From: Saccharina japonica
Lineage: Eukaryota > Sar > Phaeophyceae > Laminariales > Laminariaceae
NCBI GenBank assembly: GCA_008828725.1
Contig: MEHQ01004085.1
Span: forward strand, 27,292-91,291
Length of the DNA: 64,000 nucleotides
Direction of reading: 5' to 3'
Shown one piece after another: positions 20,703 through 34,400 of the stretch. Under the pieces are notes generated by a model. It searched no databases and was not told the DNA's origin. It worked only from the letters and a program-made list of their open reading frames with translations. A program made the translations under genes and the position numbers. The first letter of the stretch is position 1; each line of letters begins with the position of its first letter.

Positions 20703-23700
20703 GTAGGTGCTATATACCAGGAGTGGTGGAGTTACAAACCCTCTGATAGACGCGGTGCGAAGACACAATCTTGATATGATACTGCTACTCGTACGTATAT
20801 ACGAACGTACATGCTCCATTATGTGCAACTTTGTCCAGAAAAGGGACCGTCTGTGCCAAATACGTCAACACTGACCTTGCTGCTGCGACGCTGCAACACT
20901 GCAACATCAGTACATGCCAGGTATCGACAAGCATGTTTGGCAGAGCTTTCCCGGCAAGCGACTTAGAAACCAAAACGCCGATATGTTACGGTAATACAGC
21001 AGTAGTATATAGGTGACGGGTACGTCAACGGCTGAAGCAGGCTGAAGCAGCAACGGTGCCAGTGGTATTGTTTGCGCGTGCTGTTTGTCTTCGCATTTCG
21101 CACACCCTGCGTGTTTCTTTTCATCGAGGCCTATATACGAGTACTCACCTGTAAATATAGTAGTCTATACCTGGTATATATACAGTTAGTACTCGTAGAC
21201 AGTAGAAGTAGTTCATACCGATATCGTCAAAGCCAGTCGGTACGAATACGAGAGTCCACAGGGTTTATCATTTCGCCGAAAACTATGGTTGACACGGAAG
21301 TGTGCAAGAAAGCGCTCCCGTAGTATTTGTTTTGATTGGCTACTGCCTGTGCTGTGACCAACAAGGCCCAACCCGAACCTGAACCCTACCTCTAGGCCTA
21401 TAACCCCAACCCTAACTACACCCTCACCGTGAACCCTACTCCGACCCGTCTCACCGTGCTATATACACATACCAGGTCATATTTCGTTCCCCTCAAAACC
21501 CGAAGTTCGCGCGATCGAAGTATCCCACTCAGCTTGCAAAGATGAGTTTCGATAAAATCCTCGATCTCACAGCTGTGGTTTTATTTTTATTTTTTCAATA
21601 TACGTACCAGAGTACTACTGTAGGCGGTTGTCGGGGCCGAAATTGGCGCATTTTTCGTTGGGAATTTGATTCAAACGTGCTCCCTGTCTTTTCTGGTGTT
21701 TCCACCTCGTTCGTTGTCCGTGGCCCACGCAGGAGGGAAAGGGCGACGGACAGGTGGTCGGAGTCGCGCGGCCGGATCTGACAAGGGGCCAGCTGCTTCG
21801 AATCGCGTGCGGCATGCTGGGGCTCATGTTCGGCTGGGCCATGAAGGTGCGTCGGCAGTTACTCCTCCTCCTCCTCGTCGTCGTCGTCGTCGTCGTCGAG
21901 TTTTTTTTGTCTGTTGAGCATGCGTGCAGCGTGCGACGCGCGAGTCTCAAAAGGCTTCAGCTTGGCTACGGCATTCGAGGAACCTTTGAGAGACAGAGAG
22001 CGGAAAAGAGATCAAGAGGACGAAAGACACCACCGACACCCCACCAACCACCAACCAACCTTCTTTTGGCGCTTTTGAGACGAAACGATGGCGAGCCAGC
22101 CGGCCCACCCGAAAACTGACCGACCGACTGATCAACCAATCGACCGACCGACCAACCGACCGACCAACTGACCGATTGGTCAACCGACTGACTAACCGAC
22201 GAATCGACTGGTCGAACGCATAACCAACCGACGGACCGGCTGACTGACTAACTGAAATATCGACGGAATGACAGATCGGCTGGTCGACCGCACGATTTAC
22301 CGATGGGTCGGCTGACCGACTTTCTCACCGACCGACTATCTGACCTACCGAATAGCCAACCGAATGGCCGACCGACGGAATGACTGACCGACTGATTGGC
22401 TATCTTAAAGTATCGACCGAATGTCTGGCCGACTGGTCCACTAAATGACCTACCGACGGATCGGCTGATTTACCGAAATACCTACTGACGGATTGGCTGA
22501 CTGACTGTCTCGCCGACCGGCTGACTGACTGATTGGCCAACCGAATGGTCGACCGGCCGACCAACCGATTGTAAGACCGACTGTGGAAAAACGACCGGTT
22601 TCATAGCCCGACAATCCCCGCCCCCGCTGCGCTGTGCCCGCCCCCTCCCCACCCCCCCTCTTTCTCCTCCCCACCCCCTCCCCTCGTCTCTCCACCGCAG
22701 ACGGTTCTTACGACGCCCCTGTTCCGAGATGTTTACGGTGTCGACACCGCGGACCTGGGGTTCGTTTGGCTCGCCGGACCGCTCTCGGGGCTCGTGGTGC
22801 AGGTTCGCCCTAGGACAGTTTGTGGGTGTGGTCATTGTCGCTCGATGTGGCGCGTGCTTGCGAAGTGCGCGTCGCCCGCCGCCCCGGTCTCGCCTGGCAG
22901 GGCGCTGTATGGTTAGGCATGGCACAGCACGGCACAGTAAACGCGATTATTTAGTGCATCTATGTTGTGTCTTTATTGTTGATGTAGCAGCAAACACCGT
23001 AGATGCTGTGGTGGTGCGTTTCGCCACGCGACTGCTGCTTGGTTCGTGTGTGTGCCTGCGTTCGCCCTCACCTGTTTGCTTGCCTGCTTGCTCCCCTTGT
23101 CGGATGCTGCATCGAAAGCGGGGGTGCCGCTGTGGGAGCGACGTGCGCCCTCGTCATGCTTGACGCCGCAACGCGGTGTGTGTAGCGGGCGTATGTTCGT
23201 GTGCTGATATTTCTACCGGTGCAGCATGACCGAAGTATATCCCCCTTCCCCCGCCCCCGCCCCCGCCCCCGCGCGTACTCGCCTGCCATGATGTCCTAGG
23301 ACTAATCGCAGCGACTCACCTGTCCGCCCCTCTACATGGCAAGGTCCTCGAGCTCGTGGCTCCATCCGCTTGACCCGTCTAATAAAGTTCCTGCCCATTC
23401 TCTCGCGCTGATCGCATGCACCCGCCCTCTCCCCCCGCGCACCGCCCTGCCCGAGATAGCGAACAACACAAGGACAAGCTTGGTGCTACCGACTGTCTAC
23501 GAGCAGCTTGGGCGCCCGGCAGTACGGTTAGGATCGTGTTGCGCCTGTGCCGTACGAACCATTGCCTTGAAAACTGGCCACAATTTCGTATCACCCCCCA
23601 TCCACGCAGTTGTCGTCGCTGAAATCGTCATTTTTTATCGTCAAGTTTCCCCTTTGAAGCCCCAAGAGGGTTAAGGAGCCCCGTCATTCAGAAAACAGTT

Positions 23701-26700
23701 TAGCCAAAAAACGGTATACCTCTATCGTAGCACGCGTCGACTCTTTAGGCCAGCGACCCCTTGCTGCTACGGCGAGCGCAGAAAAATTACGTCGGGGTCT
23801 TGCCGCTTTCGGTCATTATACCTGTTGCCCCTCTTGTCCACTTCGAGTGGGGTTCGACTCGTGCTTGCGGGAATAGGCGTCGATGCGTCTACTACACGCG
23901 CGCACAATATGCTGGTCTCTTACGATTCGACTTGGACATTGAGTTGTGTTCGCCATTGCAAGCGCCCCCACTGCTGCAAAAACTGCGTTCTTCAAAATAC
24001 AAAAGAAGTGGATAGGGTTTGTAGTATGGGATTCGGGGGATCTCATGTGACCCCAGTGTGGTTCCAGTATTATGGGACGATATATTATATGATACACCCA
24101 AAACTCTACTCCAAACGCTAAGCGTAAACCCAACCCCTGCCCTATACCCGAAGGAGCTTTGTCGGGCAAGGTGCCGGCAAAAAAAACGCATCGAAAAATG
24201 CTCGACCACATTTTGAATGATCTTACGCAGTTTCCCCCGTGTTTCTATACTATACCCCGTATGTTAGAATAATAATGTGGAGAAGGCTCGTATGTACGCG
24301 GTGAAATGTGTCGACCTCTCTCGCGAGCTTGGATCATCTTCTGCTAACGAATGCAAGCGCCCACTTTGCTTCAGAGGAAATCTTGTTTTTTCCCCCCATT
24401 AGATACGTACCTCGTACATACCTCGAATCGGATTTGACTCATGCTTGTGAACAGAAACACTATACCCTGGTACGTACATAAGAATCCCCACTACAGCAGT
24501 GCTATTCATACTACACGAGCTACGAGGTTGGTTGGTGTTGGGATCGATGATCTAGATCATGAAATGGAGACCTGACCCGTCCGATGCGTGCATCCTTACC
24601 AAACAACACTCGACGACGCGTGCTACGATAGAGGTAGCACAGTCCGGCTGGAATATTTTCGGAAGGACGGTAAGGTGCTCCTTAACCCAAAACCGTCGGA
24701 ATTTCATTTTTTTTTTGTTTCGCCATTTTTCGTTGTATACCTAAGGCTACTGGGTGTGTTCATCTTGTCGTAGCACTTTTGTTTTCCTCCAAAAACAGCT
24801 TTCGGCTGAGGAACAGAACTCTCTTCAAGCGACCACCCTCAGAAACAAATACGGTGCACCTTTACCGAAGCATGCGTCCAAGGTCAACTACGACCCTTCC
24901 AGCCGAAAAAGGCTGGCCCAACACATAACGCCACCCTGTAAAGTTACTCGTGCAAAACTACAACCGTCTTAATGGTCGAAAATGACCTTCCGGATGGCGT
25001 TTTTTGTTTCAAACGCCCCACCGAACTACGCGGTGGACCCGCGCAGCCGCCCCTGCCGACTTCCAGGCCCCCAAAGGGCTGGGGTCGGGGTGTCGCGGTC
25101 AAGGCTAGCGTTAGGGTTACGGCTAGGGTCAGGCTTAGGGTCGGGTTGGGTCTGGGCCGACGTGCACGACACCAATTGACGAAAAAGTATTGACCCTCGT
25201 ATTAAATGTAAATTATGCAACGTGGTCTCACATAATGGGGCACGCTTGCACGAGTATTTTTACAAGGTGGTGTTGCATATATAGGGGTAATATTCTATAA
25301 CCTCCCCCCCTGGTTGGTGAAAACCCAACGTGCTCCGTCCCGGCATTGTAGGGTTGCGAGGGTCTATGGTCATACGACTACGGCCATGCATGAAAATCAA
25401 GTGCACCCCCTTCGCCGGAGCACGCCCCCCGCCTTTTATCGTCGCCCCCTTCAACCCTGGTCCCACCTCCTTTTTTCGATGAACATCGACCCGCACTTTC
25501 CCCCGTCTGTTGGCGGCTGCCATGCCGTGCGCCGAACGCGCAGGGAGGGGACAGGGACCGGGCTGGCTGTCGTGGCTCTGTGGTCGCTCGACCTTGCCAT
25601 GAACGCCTCCCTTGTAGCCATCCGGGCGGTGGTGGCTGACTACGCTCCGCCTCGGCAACAGGTGCAGGGGGCACGGTTTTGGAGTGTTATCGCTGTCCTG
25701 TCGAGTCGAGCTCTCTCTCTCTTTCTCTCTCTCTCTCTTTTTCTGTATTATTTTGGGGGGGGAGGGTTGGGTTTTGGTGATTGTGTTTTTTTGCGTTTTT
25801 GGTTTTTGGTTGTTGAGTTTTTGAGTTTTTGTTTTTTGGTTTATCTTGGTTCATTTTTGCATTGTGTTGCTCTGGATCGGTGTTGGTTCGTGTTGGGGTT
25901 GGTTTGTTTTGGTCTGCTTTGGTTCGTTTGGATTACATTTGTTTGGTTTGGTTTCGGTTTGTTTCGGGTTGTTTCTTTTTTCATTTTGTTTTTGTTTGTA
26001 TTTGTTTTTTGTTGTTTGCTTGTTTTTTTGTAGAACGGTTGGAGCGTGGCGTGGGGAGGCGTGGTGCTTCCCGCAGTACGACACGTCACAACGCCGCGAC
26101 GTACGCAAGCAACACGCGAGTGCTGCGTCTCGTGTGCATAACGTGCACCGCGTGCCCACCGCCCTCACCTCTGAAGGGACGCGACCGGGGTACGCAGCTC
26201 AGCTTTTGCTCCTTTGCTTGCACACTCTGATATGTACAGCCTTTCGATTATGTTTGCGTCACGTTCCGTGAAAAAACAATGTGTCTGACGGTGACGTTAC
26301 CCTACTCCCGCCACCCCCCCCCCCCCCCACTTAGAGCGAACACTGCCTAACAGTGTGTTTTTTTTTGCTTCCTTGTTCGGCTTGCTTGGCTTTCTTGGCT
26401 CGCTTGGCTTTGCTTGGCTTTGCTTGCTTGGCTTTGCTTGGCTTTGCTTCGCTTTGCTTGCTTGGCTTTGCTTGCTTGGTTTGCTTGCTTGGTTTGCTTA
26501 GCTCGCTTGGTTTGATTGGCTCGCTTGGCTTGCTTGGCTCGCTTGTCTTTGCTTGCTTGGTTTACTTGGCATGGCTTGCTTGCTTGCGTGCAGCAGGTGG
26601 GTGGGCGGGGAAGCATTTCAGGCGCGACCAATGGTTGGCGTTAGCGGAAGAGGGGGGGGGGAGATTCTACCTTTGAGCCTTTTTATATCCATTGCCCTCG

Positions 26701-29700
26701 AGGAACGTTTTTTTTGTTTTTTCAAAGCTCCGCCCGCATGCGAGGACCAGAGCTTGCCCCTAGCCGATTCGCGACTCGCTCTTGTTGTGCGGAGAACTCG
26801 AGTCGGGTCGATATCTCCCTCCCTGCCCTTGCCTATTTTGCGGACGCGCTCCTTGTAAAGAGAAACGTGCCCCCGCGCAGCACGTTAGATGGATCCGCCG
26901 ATCCAACGATTCGCGTACAGCATCTAAACGTGCAAGCAGACGAGACATACGAGGTATATATATATATATTAATGTGTTTATTAGTAAAAAGCAAAAGCGC
27001 CGATGGCGTCGACGTGCCAAGCCCTATAGTTCTCTCCCCCCCCCCCTCCGCCCCCTCGGTTTTACCGCCACCAACATTTTCCGTGCCGTGCATCCGGCGA
27101 TGCATGGTCAACGTAATTATATCAGCGGCTATATACTTCGAAGTTCAGTAGGTGGTCAACGGATGTTTTTCAACGGCTATATAGGTGTTGCGATAGCCGT
27201 GACCCCTACCACCCGCCCGTCCCCCCGCCCCCCCCCTCCCCTTAATCGCTTGGTGCAAGCAATGTCTGTCTGGTTGGTGAAAACCCAACGTGCTCCGTCC
27301 CGGCATTGTAGGGATGCGAGGGTCTATGGTCATACGACTGCGGCCATGCACGACATGAGTACCCCCCCTCTTCGCCTTTTCCGCCTCCCAGGATATGGGT
27401 TTTCTGCTCTTGACGCTGCTTCGTGGTTCGGCCTCCCGCCCCAAGCGTTCTGGACGTCGTGCGTTGATTTCTGGGTGGCCGCCGTAGTGCTTCTTCTGGC
27501 CGCTGCGGTGGCCAGCAGAGAGGTGCGTGAAGCGACGGGGCAAATACTAGTACTCCCTCGAGGCTCTAGAGTCGGCAAGATGTATGCGTATGCAGAGTTC
27601 ATTGGGGGGGGGCGGGAGGGGAGGGGAGGGGAGGGGAGGGGAGGAGAGAAGAGGAGAGGAGAGGAGAGGAGAGGAGAGGGTAAAATATATGTAACCTGTT
27701 GGAGCAAAAGGGGGTACAGCGTATGTGTGTACATTATGTGTTTGTGCGCCGCCCACGGAATTGCGTTTGTTTGCAAGCGGCTTAGTGGCGAGGACGACGG
27801 GAGTAACAGAGCGCTTTAAGTTGTTTTATTTGTTGGTTTGTTGTGACGTTTTGCTTTTTTCATGTGTCCTACTGATATATAATAACACCACCACCACCAC
27901 CACCGCCACCAACAAAACAACGTTTTCGGTGTCACCACAGGCGTACCGGTTGGAACGCCCGCGACCACCATTCCCTCCGCCGGGCGTCCGAGGAAATCCC
28001 CCTAGCCAGCGCGGCCGCGACAGCCGCGACAGCCGCGACAGCCCAGGGGCGCTCGGGGGGATCAGGGGGGTGGAGGCGACGTACGCCCCCGTCGAAATAC
28101 GGGAAGATGACCCCCCGCGCTGGGGGCGAGGTGACCAAGACGACGACCTCGAAGGGCGGCGATGGAGGCAACGGCGGTGGTCACAGCGACACGAGAGCAA
28201 GGATTGGCGGGCGGGGTCAGAGGAGGAGGCAGCCGCGCTAAGCCCCGTGGTCAACAGCGGCAAGGGTGCCGCCGCCGCCGCCGCCGCCGCCCCCGCCGAC
28301 TTGGGAGGACGGCGGGAGGGCGAGAGCCGAGGGCGGGAGGAAGAAGAGGAGGAGGACGAGGACGAGGACGAGGAAGGGGGGCGGGGGGGGAGCGCGCCGG
28401 GGAACATCGTGGACGGAGGCTTTCTTACGCTTTCTGGCGGGATGAGGGACGGTCGAAACGGCTCTCGCCATCAGGAGGCGGTGGTTAGAGGGGAGGAGGG
28501 CGCGGACGAAGCGGGTAGCGGGGGGGGCGGAGCGCGTTCGGAACAGAACGCGGGGGGGTCGGTGACAGTGGCGACGTCATCAGCAAATGCAGTGGAAAGC
28601 AACGGGCCTTCTTCTTTGAAGGTGCGACCTCGGCACCCTAGGTTAACAAGAGCAGAAAGGCGAGGCTGGTCGCCTACTTAGCTTCTTTGTGTTTGTTTTG
28701 GGGGGGGCAGGGGGGATCGACGTTGTGTACAGTAGGGCCTGCGCCATGTGATGTGCACCTGATTTGTCCTGCGTGTCACGAACTCCGGCGCGGAGCGTCG
28801 GAAGCAGGCGGGAAGGCATACGAACGACCCCCCCGCCGTCTTCTCGCGCTGTCACTGGAGGCTTTTGTTTTAGCGCACCTTCGCAAGGCTGCACCGCCGG
28901 CCTCAGCTTTCAAGACGACCGCATACACCGCTCTCGCCCTAATCTCCGGTACCGATTGCCTTGCCGGGTGTTTTTTTTATCCGAGCAGCTCATTGGCGGT
29001 TAAATTTGATCTTGTCCCCTGGTTGCCTCCCTCTCTCTTTCTTTCTCGTTTATTTGCCGATTTTGCTACGGCTCGGCGGCGCTATTCCTTCATTTTTGCG
29101 CCCTCGCGCCGCCCCTTCGCCCCCCCCCCCCCCCCCCCCCCTCGACGAAACGGGCAGGTCCGGCTGCTGGACATGACACTATTCTACGACGTCCCGGCGT
29201 GGCTGTTGCCCGTGTGCGCACTGCTCTTCTTCTCGTGGATCGGCTGGTGAGTGGACGGGGCGCAGGGTGGAGGGCAGGGGACAGGGGGCGAGATAGCGGA
29301 AGGGGGGGGGGAGGGGGGGCAGGGTATCCGACGAGGCGTTGCTACGATGCTCGGCTGCAAGGGTTTTGATCGCAGGGGTCGCTGCTGTAGAGGGCCGCGC
29401 GGCTGAAGGAAGGCGTTTGAAAAAAGCGCTTAGTTTGTGTACCCGTACGGGGAGAGGAGTGCTGCCTCCTCCATGCGCCGATGGTGCGCAGGCGTTTTTG
29501 CGCCGCCGTTTTGTTCCTGCCGCGGTATGGTGTAATACACGGGTTTTGATGGTCCCTTTTTTGCTATATACTGCAAAAAATATCGCACACTACGTACAGA
29601 GTACTTCTAAATATTTTTTTCCAAAAGCGTTGGTGCAGTTAAAAAAAGGTCAAGAAGTCAATGCACTGCATGCGATGACCTTGCCTACTCGCGAATTTTC

Positions 29701-31434
29701 CCTGAAAATACACGCCTCTTACGCCTGGGACGTAGTACCCAGGCCGGGCGGGGGGGGAGGGTTGGGTGGACTCATGTTCATGCATGGCCGTAGTCGTATG
29801 ACCATAGGGGGGCGTACTCATGTGCTGCTTGCCTTAGTCATTTGACCATCGACCACGCATCCCTCGCGAGACGCATAGAGGGGGGGGGCGGGTCAGAGAA
29901 GGCACACCTCCTGTAGTGCAGTAAGCCGGAGAGAGGGGATCCGGGGCCTTTGTAAAGGTACCCCCTGTGACGTATTCAACCAGAGAGGCCGAAAAAAGGT
30001 GTCTTACGTCCTTACCTTCTGTGCCTTCTGCGGTGTGTAACCAACGCCGGGCCTGGCTGGGTCAAGCGTACTGTCAGTTTTGAAGACTAAGACGCGCGCG
30101 CTCCGAACTTTTTCATCCAGAACGCTTTTTGCAGCATTTGCTCGGTAACCTTTTCATTCAGAAAGGCTTTTACAGGATTAGCTCGGTACAAATAAGTACT
30201 TTTTTTTTAAACTAACAAATCTAGCCGGTGCCCGGGCCAGCCGGCCGGCCTGTCGAGCGTACGCCGCGCGGGAGCCGATGAAGCCAGGCGTTGCTTTGGA
30301 CGAACCGAGGGCGTTGTGTGTGTTTCTGAACCCCGTGGCTCGGTTCTTGTTTTCGGGATCGTGGCCCACTCGCTCGCTTGTATTTTGCGGACGATGTCTA
30401 CGCCTCGCTACGTACTCCCTGATGTTCTGACCGAGTGCTACCCCGCCGCCGCTGCCGCCGCCGCCACTGTGCTTCATCTCTCATCGCCCCCCCCCCCCCC
30501 TACTTCGGTCAGGTTTGCCATCATCATTTTCGGCAGCGATTGGGTCGGGGTGAACGTGTTCGGCGGTGATGGCTCGGCCACGAGTGGCGAGCAGCGGCAG
30601 GTGATTTAGCCGTTTCGCTGTTGTTGCTATTGCTGATGTGGATGTCGCTGTTGCTGCTGCTGCTGCTGCGGTTGCTGCTGCCGTTGCTGTCGGTGTTTCT
30701 GTTTATGTTGCTGATGCTGGTGCTGGTGCTGTTGCTGTTGTTGATTTGAGTATCGCTGTTGTTGCTGCTGCTGCTGTTGTTGCGACTGCTGCTACTGGTG
30801 TTGCGGTTGCTGCTACTGTTGTTGCGGCTGCTGCTACGGTCGGTGTTTCTGGTGCTGTCGATGTTGCTGTTGCTGCTGGTGCTGTTGTTACCGTTGCTGT
30901 TGCTGTTGCGCTTGCTGGTACTGCTGTTGCTACTGATGCCTCGCACTGCTGCTGGTACTGGTATTTGGCATGCACTGTTGCTGATGCTGGTTCGGTGCGC
31001 GATTGCTGACTCCCCGAGTTGAAGTACACACGTCTTGATAAGGCCTCTGGGCCAATGGCCTGCCCGTACAAAACACACGAAGCCGAGTAACGGCATCTGT
31101 AAATAGGGGCGCTACAGGTGATCCAGTTTGCCGACGATCATCATCGCGAGCTTGGAAAGGATGATGCGCGTTGGCGGTTAAAGCCACCACCGTTTCTCCC
31201 CCAATTAACTCAGTGAAGCTGTCATCCATATGCAAGTCCGGCTCACAAGCGGTTCTTAGCAGGATGCAGCTCACCCTTCATGGAACTCGCCGAACACCTC
31301 ACGGCGCTTCGCGCTTGGTGCAAGCAATGTCTGCCTGGTTGGTGAAAACCCAACGTGCTCCGTCCCGGCATTGTAGGGATGCGAGGGTCTATGGTCATAC
31401 GACTACGGCCATGCACGTCATGAGTACATCTCCC

Positions 31435-31465
<31 letters not shown>

Positions 31466-34400
31466 CTCTCCACGCCTCTTGATACAATCATCATACCTAC
31501 GGCTGGATATGCTGCCCACGGCACCAGCACCCCCCCCCCCCCTCCCCTCCGATTCCCGCGTACGCGCGCCATACTGACCCGAAATAGTTGTAATCCAAGA
31601 CTAATACGGCCAAAGGCCTACGCCGGCTTGTTTAAGTTCGTTAATCCATCCCCCCCCCTCCCCCGCATCCCCAACTCTCCCCCGCTAATGTGCACCTACC
31701 GCGCGCACGTTGTACCGGTCGCCGCCGCCGCGCGATAGGCGTACGTCAACGGGGTGAAGTGGGCGTCCTTGGGACTTGCCGTGCAGGTGAGCATCATTGG
31801 CTTGTTGTTCTTGTTATTGTTCTTGTTCTCCTCCTTCTTCCGCTATTTTCTGTCACACGTGGCACTGTACTTCTTTTCGGGTTCTTTTTTTATACTAACA
31901 AGCATGTAACGACAGCACAGCCGCCGTCGATGTTATAGCAAGTAACAGGATGTTTTGTTTTTTCTCACCCGTCGCCGGCAATAGTAACACCACCAGATTT
32001 ATCTCCGGTGGTGACACGAATCAACAAAAAAACAGAAAACAAAACACACAGATGTGTACGTACATTGTCTGGCATTTTTTCGAAATATACCATAAATATT
32101 TCTGCCGGAATGTGACTTCATGTTTCACTCTCTTGCTTCGCGAGGCTGAAGTCGAGAGGGTGGGGGGCGGGGGCATGCATGCGTGGCATGCGCGACATGG
32201 GTGTGGAAGCTTCCTGTTTCTGCGTCTGTCGAGTTGTGTCGTTTTATTGTCAGTTTGTTTTCGCTACGTCGAGGTCTTCTCTTGCTCACATCGCGCCGTT
32301 GTGGACCGGTGGTAGTCTTGGTAGATTGATGACGTGGGAGTGGGGTGAAAGAGGGAGGGGAGCGTGGGTTGTCCAGCTTACGCTAGCACTCTCTAGCACC
32401 ACGGTACGAGTTTATTATAGACAAGCTGCATTGGGATGTCTGTCGGCCCTTTTACTTGTCCTCCGTGTTGGTTCCATCCAGGGGGGGGAAGGGGGCGTTG
32501 TCCTGCTTACACTAGCACATTCTAGCACCACGGCACGAGCTTATTTCCGGCAAGCTGCTTCGATATGTCTGTCGGCCCTTCTACTCATCCTCCGTGTCGG
32601 TTCCATGTCCTGCCCTCGCTTCCCACCCTTTAATCCCCCCCCTCCGCCTCATCTGGTCAAACTCTGTCGCTTTTTCCGCCTCTCTGACCAAACGTGTAAC
32701 GAAAAAGCACAGCAAAACCACACGGTGTCAATCGATCGAGTGAAAACCACACCACCACAACAACTACCACCACCACCACCACCACCGCCACCACTACCAC
32801 CACCATCGCCACCACAACCACCATATCCACCACCAAACCAGCATCACCCCGACACATGTTTCCCCTCGTTCAATCCCAATTTATCTTTGCGCCGTTGCCG
32901 TCATCGACTTCGCCCCCTGCTTCGGCGACTGATTCACCGCTGTGCCGTGCCGTGCCGTGCCGTGCTGTCCTGTCCTGTCCCGTCCTGTCCTATATTTATC
33001 GTGCTGTGTTGTACAGGCGGTTGTTGTAACCGTCATGGGCTGCGGCCCGGTCACCCGCCTGGTGCGAGCGGTCGGACTTAAGGGCGCCTTCTTGACGGCG
33101 GCCGCTTCTCAGTCGGCGTGTCTCCTCTGCGCGGTGTTTCTCCGACCGGGTGCGACCGGGTAAGAACCCCCCCCCCCCCCCCCCCCAGACGCACGGCGCC
33201 GCGCAGTGCAGTGCGTCTCTGGCGTGCGCACATGTGACGCCCGCCTCGTCGCATAATGCAAGGATAACCGTGGCGCTTTTCCCTTGCATTCGTAAGATGG
33301 GGCGGATTGTTTAAGCTCGTCTGCGGCTCGCTCCGTGCGTGACTAACTGGAAACCAGTAGGAGGGGCGCGGTGTGGGGGGGGGGGGGGGGGGGGGGGGGC
33401 GGGGGCGGCGGGGGGGGGGGGGGGGGGGGGGGGGGGGGTGGCGTACTCATTTGTTGCTTGCCTTAGTGATTCGATCATTGACCACGCACCCCTATCGAGA
33501 CGGAGCCCGGAGGGGGGGGGTCCGGGGTGATTTCGTTTTTTTTTTCCCCCTGGCTCCTTTGTCTTGCGGCGTGTGCTCTTGTTTCGTCCCAACGCCCAAC
33601 TGCTGCTCTCTCGTCCATGATTTCCGTTTCCACAAGCGCTTCAATGTGATATCTACGTACGCTCGTGTGGCTTCCTGTTTTACACTTGGAACGAACGCGC
33701 TGTTAGCGTCATTTCGACAACAAGGCTCGCGGAACGATACCCCTCTCCCCTCCTCTCTCACCTGCTCTCCCGTCCCCACCCTCCCCACCCCCACATCACT
33801 GACGCTTGTCTCGCCCGCCTGTCCTCTTTCCCCTTAACCTGACCGCAGGCGGATTCTCTCGTTAGTGATTTTGGCCGCCCTCGGAGTCCCGCTTGCCTTG
33901 ATAGAAAGCCTCCCTTATATGATCGTGGGCATATTCAGCCCTCGGGATAAACATGGACAGCTCTTGGGAAAACTCAACGTGTGGATTGGTGAGGAAAGAG
34001 GACCCGCCGTCGCCACTGCCGCTGTTTCCTCGCCCTTGTCATGATGCCGTTTGGGTTCTCACGGGCGTTGTGCGCCGGTTCGGACCGCCCCCCCCCCCCC
34101 CCCCCCCCCCTTCCCCCTCTCTCTTCCGGCCAAGTAGTATATTCCTTGTCTGCGCACACTTGTCTTGTAAAAAGCGTTTGGGCAGTAGGAGACGTTCCTG
34201 GGGTGGGTCGCTCACAAAAGCTCCACGTGACCGTTTTTTTTTCCGCCCGAAAAATCACGCTTGCATGAAATGGCGCAAGTCCTGTCCAACCATTTCCTAT
34301 CATGTCAACTGCAGAACCTCTCCCCTACCCCCCCCCCCCCCCCCCCCCCCCCTCGCCAATTGACCCCCGCCCGATCGTTCTACTCTTTTGTCTTTGCTGT

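Noticed and set aside
30524..31096. Long Ser/Asn- or Ala/Val-rich frames on both strands
   Set aside because: These are translations of a CTG/TTG microsatellite in a transporter intron.
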